Source: Symbiodinium kawagutii
Lineage: Eukaryota; Sar; Dinophyceae; Suessiales; Symbiodiniaceae
Direction of reading: 5' to 3'
Length of the DNA stretch: 64,000 nucleotides
Assembly (NCBI GenBank): GCA_009767595.1
Contig: VSDK01011118.1
Span: forward strand, 939,386 to 1,003,385
A program made the translations under genes and the position numbers. Below the pieces are notes generated by a model, which worked only from the letters and a program-made list of their open reading frames with translations, made no database searches and was not told where the DNA came from. Below are positions 43,401 to 55,597 of the stretch, piece after piece; within the stretch, counting starts at the first letter, position 1, and every line of letters begins with the position of its first letter.

Positions 43401-43897
43401 GGTGAACTATACATGATGGATGTTCATGATTTTCTCCCTGTCAGGTCAGGTTGCCCAAGGCTAACTGTCAGCCCCACTGACACCAAGGCCCACCCTCCAC
43501 AGGCACACAAATACCCATGGGGTAAATACAGTACCCTCAGGGACAGCCGTCCATGAGCCAGATCTGGTTGGAAAACAACAAGTAGTATGGCTAAGCAAAA
43601 ACCATAGCGCCTTGTCCCAACAATGTTCAATCATGATATTTAGTATTGCAAAACGATCGGAGAACAAGGTCAGCAAGAACTTGTAGAATGATGTGTTTTA
43701 CTTTTTCTTTTTTCTGGCGTGGGGCGTGCAAATATTGAGCTAGTCGGAATGAGCAAAGCTTCACCAAAATTCAACGAAACCCAATTCGCTAGCACCATCT
43801 CGCAAGCAGCAACCAAACTATGCCCCATTTGCTCCATGTATGGTGTATTTATTTGTCATTTGCCTTTAAAATCTTTAAACATAAAAAGTGTATTAAT

Positions 43898-43978
43898 GGT
43901 GGTTTCGCAAAATAGGGGTATCCCCAAAATCATAATGAACCAGCCATTTTTGGGGTACCCTATTTTTAGAACCCCCCC
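43898..43978 (+). mobile_element. MITE-A copy, short
   Basis: Left end GGTGGTTTCGCAAAATAGGG plus GTATCCCC; right end TTTTTGGGGTACCCTATTTT. Only 25 bp separates it from the candidate exon at 44004. Confidence 0.75.
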
Positions 43979-44003
43979 AAATAACCTGTAGGTCATCGCA
44001 AAC

Positions 44004-44070
44004 CTAGCAGCACCATCCAGCAGCATCTGAAGGAATGGCATCCGGATCTGCTGCTCGAACTTTTCTCTCC
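44004..44070 (-). CDS. Candidate exon, unknown protein
   Basis: Minus-strand acceptor ACCGCCAG|G, 21 codons REKFEQQIRMPFLQMLLDGA plus A, and donor CTAG|GTTTGC. Strong amphipathic helix character. The same frame is open upstream into an Ala-rich stretch. No family recognised. Confidence 0.42.
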
Positions 44071-44199
44071 CTGGCGGTGCTAAACTCGTACGTGGCTTCC
44101 CAGTGGCAACGACTCGGCTTCGCACGGCGCGCGTGGCAGCAGCTGCTGCTGATGGCAGGGTCAATGGCAGCGATGATCAGCGGGAACGACTAACGCCTG

Positions 44200-44560
44200 G
44201 TGAACAAGGAATTCATGGTGAATAAATGACTAGTAATGTGTAGTAGTGGCTAGTAATGGCGCTAATTAATTATAATGACTCATGGTGAATAATGAATTCA
44301 TGGCTAAAAATGGCTAGGAATGTCTGGTAGTGGCTAGCGGCTAGTAATGGCTATAATGAAGGTGAATAATGATGGTGAATAATGAATTCATGGTGAATAA
44401 ATGGCTAGTAATACTGGCTATAACAATGGTGAAGAATGGCTAGTAATAATGGCGAGTCTAGGGATAATAGTTGCTAGTATGGAAATAATGATTTCATGGT
44501 GAACGAATGGCTAGTAATGGCTACAATGATGGCTAAGCATGGACCATGATGGTCACTAAC
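44200..44560. repeat. ATGGTGAATAATG / AATGGCTAGTAATGG tract
   Basis: Irregular recurrence of the two words over 360 bases; non-coding. Confidence 0.65.
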
Positions 44561-44959
44561 GCTTGGTTTATCAACCACAGTGACGTCATGGTGAATGATG
44601 GCCACCCGCAACAACCATCCGCCGAGCTGTAGGATGACTGACGGTTCCTACCTTGGGCCGCAAAGAACATCCTGCGCTGGCGAGCTAGGCAAGCTAAGTC
44701 AATGCCACTGAGGGCCCGAAATTCAGCCTGATCTATGCAGAATCAGGTTCCAGCTTGGGCTTGGTAGACAGAGGCCCCAAGCCATGTTGGAAGTTGGCTT
44801 ATCCCTACGTGCTGCGTGCAGCCCACAAATGCAATAGATGTGTTCCAGAGCCTTCCTAACAAGTGCCAATCATCATTGAACATCATTGAAGCGATAGTGA
44901 TGGCCAATGAATTTTCGATGATTGGCTCTGACTGTTAAACATAGCTTTCAACATCATTG

Positions 44960-45075
44960 AATCATATTGAATCCATGGTTTCCCCATGGTTCCCATCATT
45001 AACCATTGTTTTCCCTGTTATTGTTGGTGATGATCCCCCATGAAAGATGGTCAGTTAATATTGGCCCATGGCCAA
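44960..45075 (+). mobile_element. MITE-C copy, degenerate
   Basis: CATGGTTCCCATCATTAACC, ATTGTTGGTGATGATCCCCC and ATATTGGCCCATGGCCA in family order. Confidence 0.55.
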
Positions 45076-45088
45076 ATTGAGTCAACCA

Positions 45089-45187
45089 TGGTTGGTAGTT
45101 TCAACCTCTATGAAAAACATTAGTCAACCAACCAATTGTTAATACATACTAGGGAAAATAAAAAAATGTTTGAAACCAGCAACCAGA
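45089..45187 (+). mobile_element. MITE-B copy
   Basis: GGTTGGTAGTTTCAACCTC at the left; TTTGAAACCAGCAACCAG at the right; 98-99 bp. Confidence 0.75.
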
Positions 45188-46620
45188 ACCTCTTAGCCAG
45201 CCCTGATTCAGCCTTGTAGCCATGGTGAAGATCAAGCTTCTGGAGCCATCACTGGCTCATGTGCTGCGATCCGCTCGATCCGCTCGCATCCCTACGGCCA
45301 TAGTAGAAGGATTTTGTTAGCCAAGGAATATCCAAGGAATGCTTATAGTGGTTGGTTAGCCAAGGAATGCTGGTGGTTAAGGAATGCTTAGTAGTGGTTG
45401 GTGGTTGGTGGTTGGTGGGGTTTTTCACTCAGCAGTGAATATGTTTGAGTGGATTGGTTTTTTCAAATCAGAAAACCCAGTCACAAGGTGGTTGATTAGA
45501 ACTGGGCGAATTCGAGTCGGTGGGCTAAATCAAGTTGATCGTGCTCAGCCCAGTCACAGGGTGGGGGGCAATGGGTTCACCAACATGGCGAATCATTTGC
45601 GTGCATTGCGAAGTGACCTTCTTCCACGTTAAATCATATCAAAGAAACAATGACTGATGTCCAGTGGCCTTGCTACGAAAGAAAATCCATAACTCACGGA
45701 AATGACCACTTCCAGGGCTTCCAAAGGCACAATAAAGTGGGATGTTCAAGATTGCGGACACAAGCAAACATTCAGATGACAAATAGCATGAATTGAGATG
45801 ATTCTTGGTCATGCGACCCTCAAGGCTGTCCATCTCTCTCTCCTGCTAACTCCTGCTACTCAAAGAGCGCGAACTGCAGCTGGAATCTGACCCCCCTGGA
45901 GGTTCGGAACGTGCAACAGTTCATCCATTTTGGCAGCTCAAAGTGAGTAGGCTCCATCTTACCACCAAGAAGGTAAGGGAAACAACCATCGAGGGAACAT
46001 CCCAAAACACTTTCAGCTAGGGTAGTCTCGGATAGGGACTGCTTTTTCACATGAATGTTGTCTGGAAATCAATAACCATGGATAAACCAACAGGAACCAT
46101 AATATCATCACACATTGATCAACCATCAATTCACCAGACTATCAACCGTCCTTGATCAAGCACCAATCAACCATCAATCATTGTTAAACCACCATGAATA
46201 GCCATTGAGAAGCCATGGAGAAGCCATTAACCAACCACTGATTAAGCATTGTCGAGCATGAACCATTGACTAACCAATGGCCATGCAGTGATTAATCAAC
46301 CAATGGCTAACCACCCATCAATCATCGACAATGTCAACCAATGATTGACCATGGTTCACCAGCACTTCGAAGTCCTGTCTCTCACTTCAAGCCCTGTCTG
46401 AGCCGAGCCTAGACCCAGACTACACAGCGGCACAGCCAAAACCATGTGTCCAAACGTGGAAATTGAGGATGCTAATCGTGGGCAATCACTGGATGCAAGG
46501 CTGGTTAACAATGGTTTATAGTGTTTCATGATTCATGCTCATTAACTACCAATTCTTTGTAAAGTGGGGATGGCACTTACAATCGTCGTTCTACAGGCAA
46601 GAACTACAGTACGAACATGC
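45188..46620. other. No firm gene
   Basis: Contains GGTTGGTGGTTGGTGG words (45390) and decayed CAACCATCAA words (46080-46350). Short frames only. Confidence 0.4.
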
Positions 46621-46657
46621 ATCACCATCATCATCATCATCATCGTCATCATCGTTA
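46621..46657. repeat. (CAT)n microsatellite
   Basis: About eleven CAT units with two CGT interruptions. Confidence 0.9.
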
Positions 46658-46710
46658 TCATCGAAATCAAACTCAAAACAGTTGAACATCCAACGCATTT
46701 AAGCAAACAA

Positions 46711-46808
46711 AGGCGTCTGCTATTATAAGGGTACCCCCCAAGGCATCCAGTATTAGTCATTTTTAGTATCAAACCAACCATGTTAAGCGGTTCCCAATTC
46801 TAAGATAC
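46711..46808 (+). mobile_element. MITE-A copy
   Basis: TATTATAAGGGTACCCCCCA at the left; interior AAGGCATCC; GGTTCCCAATTCTAAGATA at the right. Confidence 0.55.
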
Positions 46809-47579
46809 CCCGATGTATAGGCACGATGTAAACATCACAGTTCAACCACTTCTGTGCCATCGCTGTGCAGGTGCAACAGTGCAGCGTTGCGGACGCAAAA
46901 GCCGCGCGCACTGAACGCTGATCCCGGCCCAAGAACGGTGTGACGCAGTGGCTGAATGATGTTTGGCCAATGGATGCTGAAGGGTTGTTGGATGGTTGCC
47001 AGGTATAGGTTAGTTAGTGTTGTGAACATTATTGATGGTTTCCAGGTATCGTTTCAATGGATACTTTCTGGTGAATTGTAAGTTTTTGCTTCTTTTGTGG
47101 GTATTCGAGAGTTTGTTGTTGATAAGTTGCGGATATATGTTCCTGCTGACTCAACGGCTCCCAGTGGTTCAGCATGCTCAACTCGCGAATCACCAAAGCA
47201 AATTTCAAGGGTCTCCCAGGTCAATTTGACGATCAACCATTTCCAGGAAATAGTCACTTGGGGCAAATGACCAAAATCGGGATGGAACATGTGAACCATC
47301 TAGAACAAAGACCCACGAGTAGAACTGTGCGGCTAAACCCTCCACAAAAAAAGTCCTTTCTCACATTCCTGCCAGGCCACTTTGACCAAAGAACTGTAAG
47401 TGCCCATTTCAATCTATCATTGCCCTACTGCTGCAAGTAAGTACATATCCCAGGTACCCCATCTATTGCATATTTACTTACATTTGGGTCATGGTCATGG
47501 TAAAAGTAAGCAAACATACTATATGTGGAGCATCTGAGAATGTAAAAACTTGAAATACGTGCACACACACACAACATAC

Positions 47580-47692
47580 CGCTATGGGTCAAAACCCTGT
47601 ACCCCTGGTTCCCCATCATTAGCCATTGTTTTCCCTACTCTTGTTGGTGATTATCCCCCATTAGTTGGCTGATTCATATTGAACCATAGCCA
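47580..47692 (+). mobile_element. MITE-C copy
   Basis: Begins CGCTATGGGTCAAAACCC and ends ATTGAACCATAGCCAT; both ends and interior are well kept. Confidence 0.75.
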
Positions 47693-47782
47693 TATCACTG
47701 CGGACCTGATGTTCAATCATCCCGCTGGTGGTTCCCCCAAGGGCTAACCATTCCCAGTGTTAACCACGGCTGCCACGCCAAC

Positions 47783-47833
47783 CGGTCCGGTAGTAGGGGC
47801 CGCTGTTCACAGCCGCCCCCACGGCGGGAGCCC
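47783..47833 (-). CDS. Candidate exon, unknown protein
   Basis: Minus-strand acceptor GGTGAAG|G, two bases plus 16 codons APAVGAAVNSGPYYRT, donor CCG|GTTGGC. GC-rich island between repeats; the plus strand is also open. Confidence 0.32.
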
Positions 47834-48008
47834 CTTCACCACAGCGGAGCTCGCGCAGAAAGGGCTGCTTTTTTCCGCTGATGATGGTGGTTGCCAATGG
47901 CTGGCAATGGTTGGTGGTTGAACCACCCATGGTTAACTAGTGGTTAATAATGGTTATATATATGGTAGTAGTGGTTGATTATGATCCTTAGTGGTTGTTG
48001 GCTCAAAA

Positions 48009-48113
48009 TGGTGGTTTCTCAAGCCATAGGGGACCCCACAAAATGGATGTTTTATCACTACAAATGGTTCATACAGGGTGACTTGGGGGGTCCCTAATTT
48101 TGAGAAACCACCA
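48009..48113 (-). mobile_element. MITE-A copy
   Basis: Both ends present (GGTGGTTTCTCAAGCCATAG and CCCTAATTTTGAGAAACCAC); reverse-oriented interior. Confidence 0.8.
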
Positions 48114-48160
48114 ACCAGTTGATTCATGATGGTTATAGAATTGCTGATGGTCAAAAATGT

Positions 48161-48256
48161 AGGTGTTTCTCGAAAAAGGGAGGGCCGAATTAATCAAATT
48201 TTCAACATAATCATAAACCAACCATCTTGAGTGGTTGCCCTATATTGAGAAGGACG
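48161..48256 (+). mobile_element. MITE-A copy
   Basis: AGGTGTTTCTCGAAAAAGGG at the left and CCTATATTGAGAAGGACGC at the right; 48 bp from the previous copy and in opposite orientation. Confidence 0.7.
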
Positions 48257-48417
48257 CTCATAATGATCAATAATGGTGAAGTAATGGTTGGTAGTGGCAT
48301 GCATCATATTTGCTGATCGTGGTTGGTGACAGTTTATGATTGTCATCACAAGCTTGTTGGTGAACAAATTTTGGTTCGTACTGGTTAAGTGTGGTCAATA
48401 AACCATGGTTGATTTGG

Positions 48418-48517
48418 CTGTTTCTCAAAATAGGGATCCCCAAAAGTGGCTGGTTTCTTACTATAAATGGTTAATCATGGATGATTTGGAAGTACCTCTA
48501 TTTCGAGAAACACCCAT
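48418..48517 (-). mobile_element. MITE-A copy
   Basis: GCTGTTTCTCAAAATAGGG at the left and CCTCTATTTCGAGAAACACC at the right. Third copy within 510 bp. Confidence 0.8.
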
Positions 48518-50216
48518 TTATCCCTATTGAGAAAAATGACAATAACTCTCCGAGAATTGAGCCAGTTCAGGGTTGACGCTCAGGTGCTGGGGAGCCACAC
48601 ATGGGGCCCCCAAGGGGAGAAACCAACTTGTCATGGGCCTTTGGGATCCTTCAACAGGCAGCTCTTCTAGCAAAACAGGGGCATCCACTAGCACTGGCCT
48701 GGTTCAAATCCAGCTCTCAATGCTTGCTATCCTAATTGTGTCATCTATAGCTGGTGACTTGCCATGTTTGGCGCTGCTTTTGGATATGGATCTCCCATGG
48801 CACCAAGAGTTTTCCGCTGGCACAACGGCCTGGAAGCAAAAAGCACATTATATTTACTGTGTATGTATGTATGTTAAGGTAATTAACCAGCTATAAGGCT
48901 ATAAGTCATGAATTGTTCCCTTGTACTCTAGTTTACCAGGTGTTGCCGTGTGTTGCCTATGTGCATCTTCGTGAGTACCTGGTTGCCATAAACCATGTCA
49001 GTGGACAAAAAACAGAAAGCACCATCAGGCACCATGTAATTAACTACGCAAATGACACAATGCAATGATTCGGGAAAGTTGGCATCACTAAAAACATTCA
49101 AATAACCACGTACATGGACATGAACATGCCAACACTGACAGCAACTCAGCTCATTCTTTGAGCTCAACGGTTTGCAAAGGTGGCCCTGCGGGAGCTTCTT
49201 GCAGTGGTGCTGGGAAAAAACACCGGCTGAAGCCCGGCGCTGGTTGTAGCAGAGCTTAGCTGCGCACTAAGTGCGGCCTAGGTGAATGCGGTGGCCCTCG
49301 TTGGTCCTGGGGCAAGGTCAATGGAGTGAAGGGGATTGGCTCATGGGGAGGTATGACTTGAAGAGCAACCTAACAAGGATGCATGTTCAATCAAAAATAA
49401 AGCACTGCACACACCGATACACATGTATAAAAATTCTGTAAAATTAAATATAAACTTAATGTATCTGTATGTACATATATGTATGAATACATCCATACAT
49501 ACATACATAGCATGACATCACATGACATTGCATGACATAGGTGATCCATAGTGCGTGCAGCTCCTTGCTAGCACAAGCAGTCCTTGAGTTTGTGTTGACC
49601 TCCATTTTTGGCGCGTTCCCCAGCGCGGAGAAGGTTCCTCAGGACAGGCGATCCGCTTCCGAGGAATGGAACATGACACAGCTCCATCTGCCACAGGAAC
49701 CCTGTCTCCACATGTTTCCCGATAGGCTATCGCATGCAAGAAATACCAACAACAAGAGGCATATTGACTTATGACAAACTAAGTTCGGAGATATGATCTA
49801 TTGATCAATGCGTCATGGAGATTGATGAATCCAGACTTAAACCATGAAATGTCATCTCAGGAATGGACAAAAACGCCAGGCGTTTATCTGGAAATCTATC
49901 TTTGGATGCTGGAAACAAGAGCCCGTGGGAATTCTCTCTATGGCTCGCCTGAAAGACCTCAGTGTTTACTGAGGAAAACCCAACACCACTAGCTTCACTT
50001 GACAGGAGTGAGTTTTTGTTACCGTTGCAGTCGTTGGATTGGAGGAGCGGACGGTGCTGGTCAGCCCACTCTGCCATGGGTCGTGACCTATCCCGTATAT
50101 GGCCGCCTTGACCCAATCACCTCGCTCACATGCTATGGCTGGCTGGGTTCCAATGGCGGGTGTTCGCTCAAATCCCCAGCGGCCTTGGCCCTAGGTCAGT
50201 GCCTGTATCCCCTTAC
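48518..50216. other. No firm gene
   Basis: A plus-strand frame at 48573-48896 contains a hydrophobic segment (LSMLAILIVSSIAGDLPCLA) but no splice or leader evidence. A CATA-rich run lies at 49490-49510. Minus and plus frames at 49520-49770 are both open. Confidence 0.3.
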
Positions 50217-50279
50217 CGGGTCGCCAAGGCTCCAGTAAAGGTCGCTGGGGATGTTGGTGGTGGAGTCGATTTTGACCTC
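50217..50279 (-). CDS. Candidate exon, unknown protein
   Basis: Minus-strand acceptor ACGGCCCAG|G, exactly 21 codons EVKIDSTTNIPSDLYWSLGD followed by Pro, and a canonical donor CCG|GTAAGG. Phase 0 at both ends. Family unknown. Confidence 0.45.
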
Positions 50280-50900
50280 CTGGGCCGTTGGGCAGCTCTT
50301 GCGTTGCGAGATCCATGCATTTCCAAATCGTTCACATTTGACGGTCAATCACAACACATATCTACGTATCTATCCGTAAGCTGATGGCCTATTAAGGTGG
50401 ATATCATGCACTACCATGCACTACCCAGCTTGGGAAGACTTGACTGAACATGGCCAGCATGGCAAAATCATAGACATCACTAAGGCAGTCTTGGTCGTGC
50501 CATGTCATCAACATGAACTGGTTCCGCTCAAATATCGCTGGTGATTCTGTGAGTCTTGAACGATCTTCTACCATGCTTAGATGTGAGTTATCTGTTCAAG
50601 TAGCGGTTCTAATGCCCAGGTACTCCATGAATGGCATATGTACCTGTACATTTGCCTGGAAAAATCTAACATGTAGGTAAATACATGGAGTACCAGGGAT
50701 ATTCTCTTTATGAGAGCTTGGATAAGCTTGGTGATTATGTACCAAACTGGAAAAGCGGCGACTGTGATTAATTACTTACCATGGCGCTTTGCTGCCGGCA
50801 GCTCACATCTACCAACATTATGGGCGGCTGCAACAGTTGTCGGTTCACTCAAGTCAGCACCCTGGGTGAAACGAAGAGTTTGATATGGAAAACGTTCATT

Positions 50901-50985
50901 GTGGGGTTTCTTAAAATGAGGGTATCTCGAAAAAATAGTTGGTTTACTACTGAAAGTGATTAATATTTGATTAATTTGGCTGGAT
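50901..50985 (-). mobile_element. MITE-A fragment
   Basis: GGGGTTTCTTAAAATGAGGG end kept; interior GGTTTACTACTG; far end eroded. Confidence 0.5.
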
Positions 50986-51127
50986 TCTTTCTTGCAAACA
51001 TCGTGGTCCAACCCAAGTGAAGCTGGCAAGGCTTACGCGAGGGTACTGATCCTGCTGGTGAAACCATAGGCATGCTTGACATTGGAGTATCTAAATGTTT
51101 CCTAGTCCCTGGAGTGACCGAAAGCTT

Positions 51128-51184
51128 TCTCCCTCTCTCTGTCTCTCTCTCTCTCTCTGTCTCTCTCTCTCTCTCTCTCTCCCT
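51128..51184. repeat. (CT)n microsatellite
   Basis: About 55 bases of CT with two G interruptions. Confidence 0.95.
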
Positions 51185-52047
51185 CACCAGAGCCACCAGT
51201 TCAAGACCCTCTTCGAGAGAGCGCGCAATTCCAGCGGTCAACACTCTCAGCCCATCATCTCAACCATTGTCATCAATGATGTTCATGCCAAAATCAACCA
51301 CCCCACCGACAATCACTAAGCACAAGCAATCTCCCAAACATATCAAAGTCCAGCGGCTTGTGAGCAGTTGCAAATGGTTTATCCCCAACCTTTAACTTGG
51401 AGTTCAACCAACTGATTGGGAATAAACCAACTGATTTCTACCAGTTGTAAGGGGGATGAACCGGTCCCCATGACTGACCCCCTGGCCACGACACCCAGCC
51501 TTCGTCCGACGCTTCTCCGGCTCAGGCTCAACCGGCTCAGCCTTTGGCTTCAACGCGATCTTTGCTTCCTGGTGCAGGCTGAGGTAAGGTGGCTGCATCG
51601 CAGTTTGATACTATAAGGAAATATGTAAGAATATGACGAAAATGCATGTATCATGTATGTCTGTCTATTTATGTGTGTGTGTATCCATGCTATAAGGAAA
51701 TATGCATGAACTATTGCTATCAATGCACTTTGACACAACTCTTTCAAACACATCATGAGGAGGAATATGCTCACCTCTCAATCATCTGAACACGTATCTA
51801 ATGCTTCATCCCAACGCCCTACACCCCGGCCATCTGAACGTTGTCCAATAATATAAGGTATCCTCTGGTTGTCTTACAGTTCCCAATGGAAAATCCACCA
51901 ATTATCGATGCTTTCCCCCAGAAAAAATTGATCAAAAATGCCGATTTTGCGGCCACGAAGTCCGGCAAAACTTCACCCCTCAACCAGTCACCCCTCAGCC
52001 CTGCCGAGCCCGCCACCCCTATCCACCCCCCAACGGGGCCCCCCCAG

Positions 52048-52133
52048 GCCTTACAGTTGGACTCGCTGTTGCCCCACACGCGCGCCATCAACCTTGAGAT
52101 GGGCGCTAGGGCCTGGCCTGAAGCGATGCTGAG
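52048..52133 (+). CDS. Candidate exon, strand uncertain
   Basis: Plus strand: very pyrimidine-rich acceptor (CGGGGCCCCCCCAG|G), 28 codons containing LDSLLPHTRAINLEMGARAW, donor CTGAG|GTCTAA. The minus strand also offers an AG|G to GTAAGG exon over part of the region (VDGARVGQQRVQ). Only one can be right. Confidence 0.33.
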
Positions 52134-52229
52134 GTCTAAGCCATGGAGGGTGGGGCTGTGCTTGGAAGATCTTGGTTGTGCGATGAAACCTAGCTGGTGA
52201 ATGGCTTCTCCAGAATAGATGGTTAAAAG

Positions 52230-52850
52230 TCATGGTTAGATGATGATGCTTTGATGTTTAGTGGGAGCAATGGCTTAAACATGTTCAATAGTGGTAAAAT
52301 AATGGGAAAGTAGTGATAGAAAATAACAAAAATAATGTTTGATACTGAAAAATATATGGTGGGACACTCGTGGTTGACAATAAAACATAGTGGTTTAGCA
52401 ATGGTTTAGTAATGTTTAACAGTGGTAAAATCATGGGAAAGCAGCGGTTGACAATAAAAAATAGTCGTTTCATGATGTTCAATTTTTTTGCCAGGGCTTC
52501 GCATTGGTTGGGCCCTTGTAATGATGTTGAATAGTCTGAATAGTGGTATTTTTTTTGAAAAATAGTGGTTGACAATGGTCAGGTAGGGTTTAAGAGCGGT
52601 AAAGTAGTGGTTGACAGTGGTAAAATAATTGGTCAGTACTTGTATTTCAACCCTAGTTGGCTTAAGAGTAGTAAAATCATGGGAAAGTAGTGGTTAACAC
52701 AACCAAGCGAGTGATTGTTGCTTGAGCAATGGTTGAATAGTGGTTTAGACAGTGGGAAAGTAGTGGTTGACAATGGTAGTGGTTGATTTGGCTGAACATG
52801 CTTGATAATGGTCAGTTGGAATGGTTTTTGAATGATTGATCATGATCATT
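52230..52850. repeat. TAGTGGTTGACAATGG-type tract
   Basis: Words AATAGTGG, GTGGTTGACAATGG and GGGAAAGTAGTGG recur irregularly; non-coding. Confidence 0.65.
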
Positions 52851-53120
52851 ATGAGAAATCAGTTTGGAAATGGGCCATGCCAGGGAGTGCGGGTTGAGGA
52901 ATATTGATTAAACGGCTTGGAAGGAACGCCCTGAAACTGCAGACTGTGCCTTACCTGCAAGGTCACATTGTAATACATTATAAATACAATTACCACTCGG
53001 ACTTGCAGCTGATGACCAAGCATTCAAGGTGACATGCACCATGACCAAACTTGGGCAGGAGCAAGCAAAGGACCCAAACATGCAGCACAAGGGCCATATG
53101 ACTTATATATTCTTTTTAGT

Positions 53121-53144
53121 TCTTTCTCTCTCTCTCTCTGTCTG
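53121..53144. repeat. Short (TC)n run
   Basis: About 20 bases of TC repeat. Confidence 0.85.
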
Positions 53145-53399
53145 CAATTGCCAATCAGCAACTCTCAACAAACAGAAACAGTGGAATCATCACGGAGTCT
53201 CTTCTTTCTCATCACTTTGGTGGTGCCACAAGGTGTTTTGAACCAGGAACCGTCCAGTTAATTGCACAGAGCGTGGATCCGTCGTTTGCGGTCAGCCCAT
53301 CAATTCACGAAAATCCCTTCTTAAGTGCCACTTAAGTCAAACCCTGTCCTTCCAGTTACCTTGACAAAAGGTAGCCACCCCTCATGGTAAACGAGCAAG

Positions 53400-53934
53400 A
53401 ATGAAGCGATTGCATCCAGATTTGGATGTTTCACCCCTTACTAAATCTAAATTAGCCCTTATTGATGTTAAATTACAGAATGCCAACTTGCTCCAGAGCA
53501 CCCGCAATAATAGTGCAACATTCACAATAGCTGCAAATATGTTCAAGAACATTCCAAAATTATAAGATTTTCCCTTACTTAAATATAGAATGGCTAATTT
53601 AAATTTAGTGTTGATCCAGAAAACCAGCTCAAAAATAGCAATTAATGTTTCTAATTGTGATTGAATTCATACTAAAAAGCCAAGTTAAGCAAAAAAAACC
53701 TTTACAAATCAAAAAAATGACCTTGTCCAAACCATCAGTTTTCTTTTTTAAAATTCCTTTAAAAATATTGCAAAGAACAGGTCCACAAAGGGTACCCCTT
53801 TGCAGGCCTTTGCATTTGCAATTATAAATTGGAATTAGCAACTGCAATAAGAAACAACCTTGCTGGTTCATTTGCATTTTGATTTTTTTCCTTATTGCTT
53901 TCAATTGTGGTTAAATGGTTTCAGCTGTGGTTAA
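53400..53934. other. Strongly AT-rich block
   Basis: About 530 bases much richer in A and T than the surroundings, with words AATTATAAATTGG, TCTAATTGTGATTG and TTTGCATTTGCAATT. Base composition unlike the rest of the window; no gene, RNA or element recognised. It ends in the purine tract at 53935. Confidence 0.55.
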
Positions 53935-54030
53935 AGGAAAGAAAAGGAAAGGAAAGGAAAGGAAAGAAAAAAACAAGGAAAGAAAGGAAAGAAAGAAAAG
54001 GAAAGAAAGGAGAAAAAGGAAAAAGAGAAG
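53935..54030. repeat. (GGAAA)n purine tract
   Basis: About 95 bases of GGAAA/GAAA units on the plus strand, without any pyrimidine except one C. Confidence 0.95.
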
Positions 54031-54296
54031 CCTTTGCGGAGAGCCTTGGGAGAGTCCAGATTTCAGATATACAATTGCGAAGCTGACCCCCTCCCAAAAA
54101 AAAAAAAATCAGGGAGGGTATACTATTGTGCGTACAGCATTACTTGGCATTCCCTGGTTACTTGCTTGGTAGGTAACTAGAAGGGTAGGGAAACCTATGC
54201 TCTGCACACATTCCTTAGTCTCCTCCCGTCCCTCCAAAAGGTACCCCTCAACTGCTGGACGGCGACGGCCCATCCGATCAATCCGGCACCTGGTAC

Positions 54297-54356
54297 GTTG
54301 ACACAAGCCATGGTGGCACCCTCGGAACGGATGGGGAATTTCTCCACAATCGGTGC
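54297..54356 (-). CDS. Candidate exon, unknown protein
   Basis: Minus-strand acceptor CCGTGGCAG|G, 20 codons APIVEKFPIRSEGATMACVN, then a GT donor (AAC|GTACCA); an alternative donor lies seven bases on (CCAG|GTGCCG). Composition is protein-like. No family recognised. Confidence 0.4.
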
Positions 54357-54779
54357 CTGCCACGGGGTGCCAGGAGTGGCTGAGTGTTCTCGCCAGTGCT
54401 TGGAGCAGCCATGACCCAGGTAGCATGATATATTTACATGCAGGCATTTACCTTTGAAATGAACCAAATGTAGTCAAATACATTGACTTGGGTGATGGGG
54501 ATATACCTTAACTTCTGAGAGATTGTGGGAGATTCATATTTGTAAATCACCACTCTCCCATTGATGATGATTCTTGATCTATTCCTACTTCTTATTGTTG
54601 GTCATCAACCACTATCAGCCTGTTTAGCAACATTTTTCTGAATCAATAAAAACACATACGCATAGCAAACTCATCAACAATCATTGAAAACAACAAACCC
54701 TTGTTTTCTACACACAAACCCTTACACATAAACCCAGAAGTACAATAGATACATACAGCACATGCACCCTTCCTGTCAA

Positions 54780-54990
54780 AACTCAGCTTCCCAGGCACAC
54801 CCCTCACCTCTATAGGCGAGTACGGCGCCACACGTGGCGTGGCGGGGTCCCTTTTTGTGGCACGGGGGCGCTATGTGTCCCCTAAGCACTTTTAGCCCTG
54901 TGCCAAGCCAAAACGCTGAGGCAAGGATGAAGACTGGCAGTGGATACACCACAAAATCCAGCCAGAAATAGACTGCGAACAGGGCGGACC
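54780..54990 (-). CDS. Candidate membrane-protein exon
   Basis: Minus-strand acceptor TTTTTGGACAG|G opens a frame of about 68 codons with two hydrophobic segments (ALFAVYFWLDFVV and LPVFILASAFWLG) separated by a short Pro turn, then a Cys/His-rich basic stretch. It would form a two-helix membrane hairpin. The frame ends at a stop soon after 54780, so it could be a last exon. No family recognised. Confidence 0.35.
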
Positions 54991-55499
54991 CTGTCCAAAA
55001 AGACCTCAACAATGTCTATAAGCGCAATTGAAAATAACCATTGAATGTTCAAATACATTCCAAGGTTCGTCCAAAAGAAAATGCAACCTTATCATGTTAC
55101 ATCCAGTTCCGTCACACCATTGTGTGAATTCAAAAGCTTGATAGTATAGAATGAGCAGAGATTCTCAGCATCACCGGTTCTAGTTACACCTGTAACGCCT
55201 ATCAAACCATATACTACATCATACCACCAACCTGAAATCATATTACAGCCTACATCAGCCCACAATATCTATCCTACAAACACCTACCATTGTGGGAGCA
55301 TCCCAGCCGTGTCGTGAAGGTCTGCCGGGCCAGACGTGGCACGTGTCTCCCCGTGGCGCAACTCCTCACTGCTTGGATCAACTTCCGCGGGTTGCCATCG
55401 CAGCCATCGAAACTGGCAGCGCTTGGGAGCGCCCCGGGGGACATGGATAGGTTGGGGAGGTATGAGCCATGCTTAGTGCTGATAAGCAGTGGATATATG

Positions 55500-55597
55500 G
55501 GTGTGTCTCAAAATAGGGATACCACCAAGTCATCCTTTATTAACCAACTATGGGAATAAGCCAACCATTTTGGGGGGTCCCAATTTTGAGAAACCCC
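55500..55597 (+). mobile_element. MITE-A copy
   Basis: GGTGTGTCTCAAAATAGGG and TACC; interior CAAGTCATCCTTTATTAACC; right end GGTCCCAATTTTGAGAAAC. Confidence 0.8.

Noticed and set aside
51072-51395. Leu/Ser-rich plus-strand frames and Arg/Glu-rich minus frame
   Set aside because: Created by the (CT)n microsatellite.
54109-54447. Minus-strand GFPTLL motif as a further thioredoxin exon
   Set aside because: About one GFPT is expected by chance in 64 kb on both strands, and no AG|G acceptor or partner exon is nearby.
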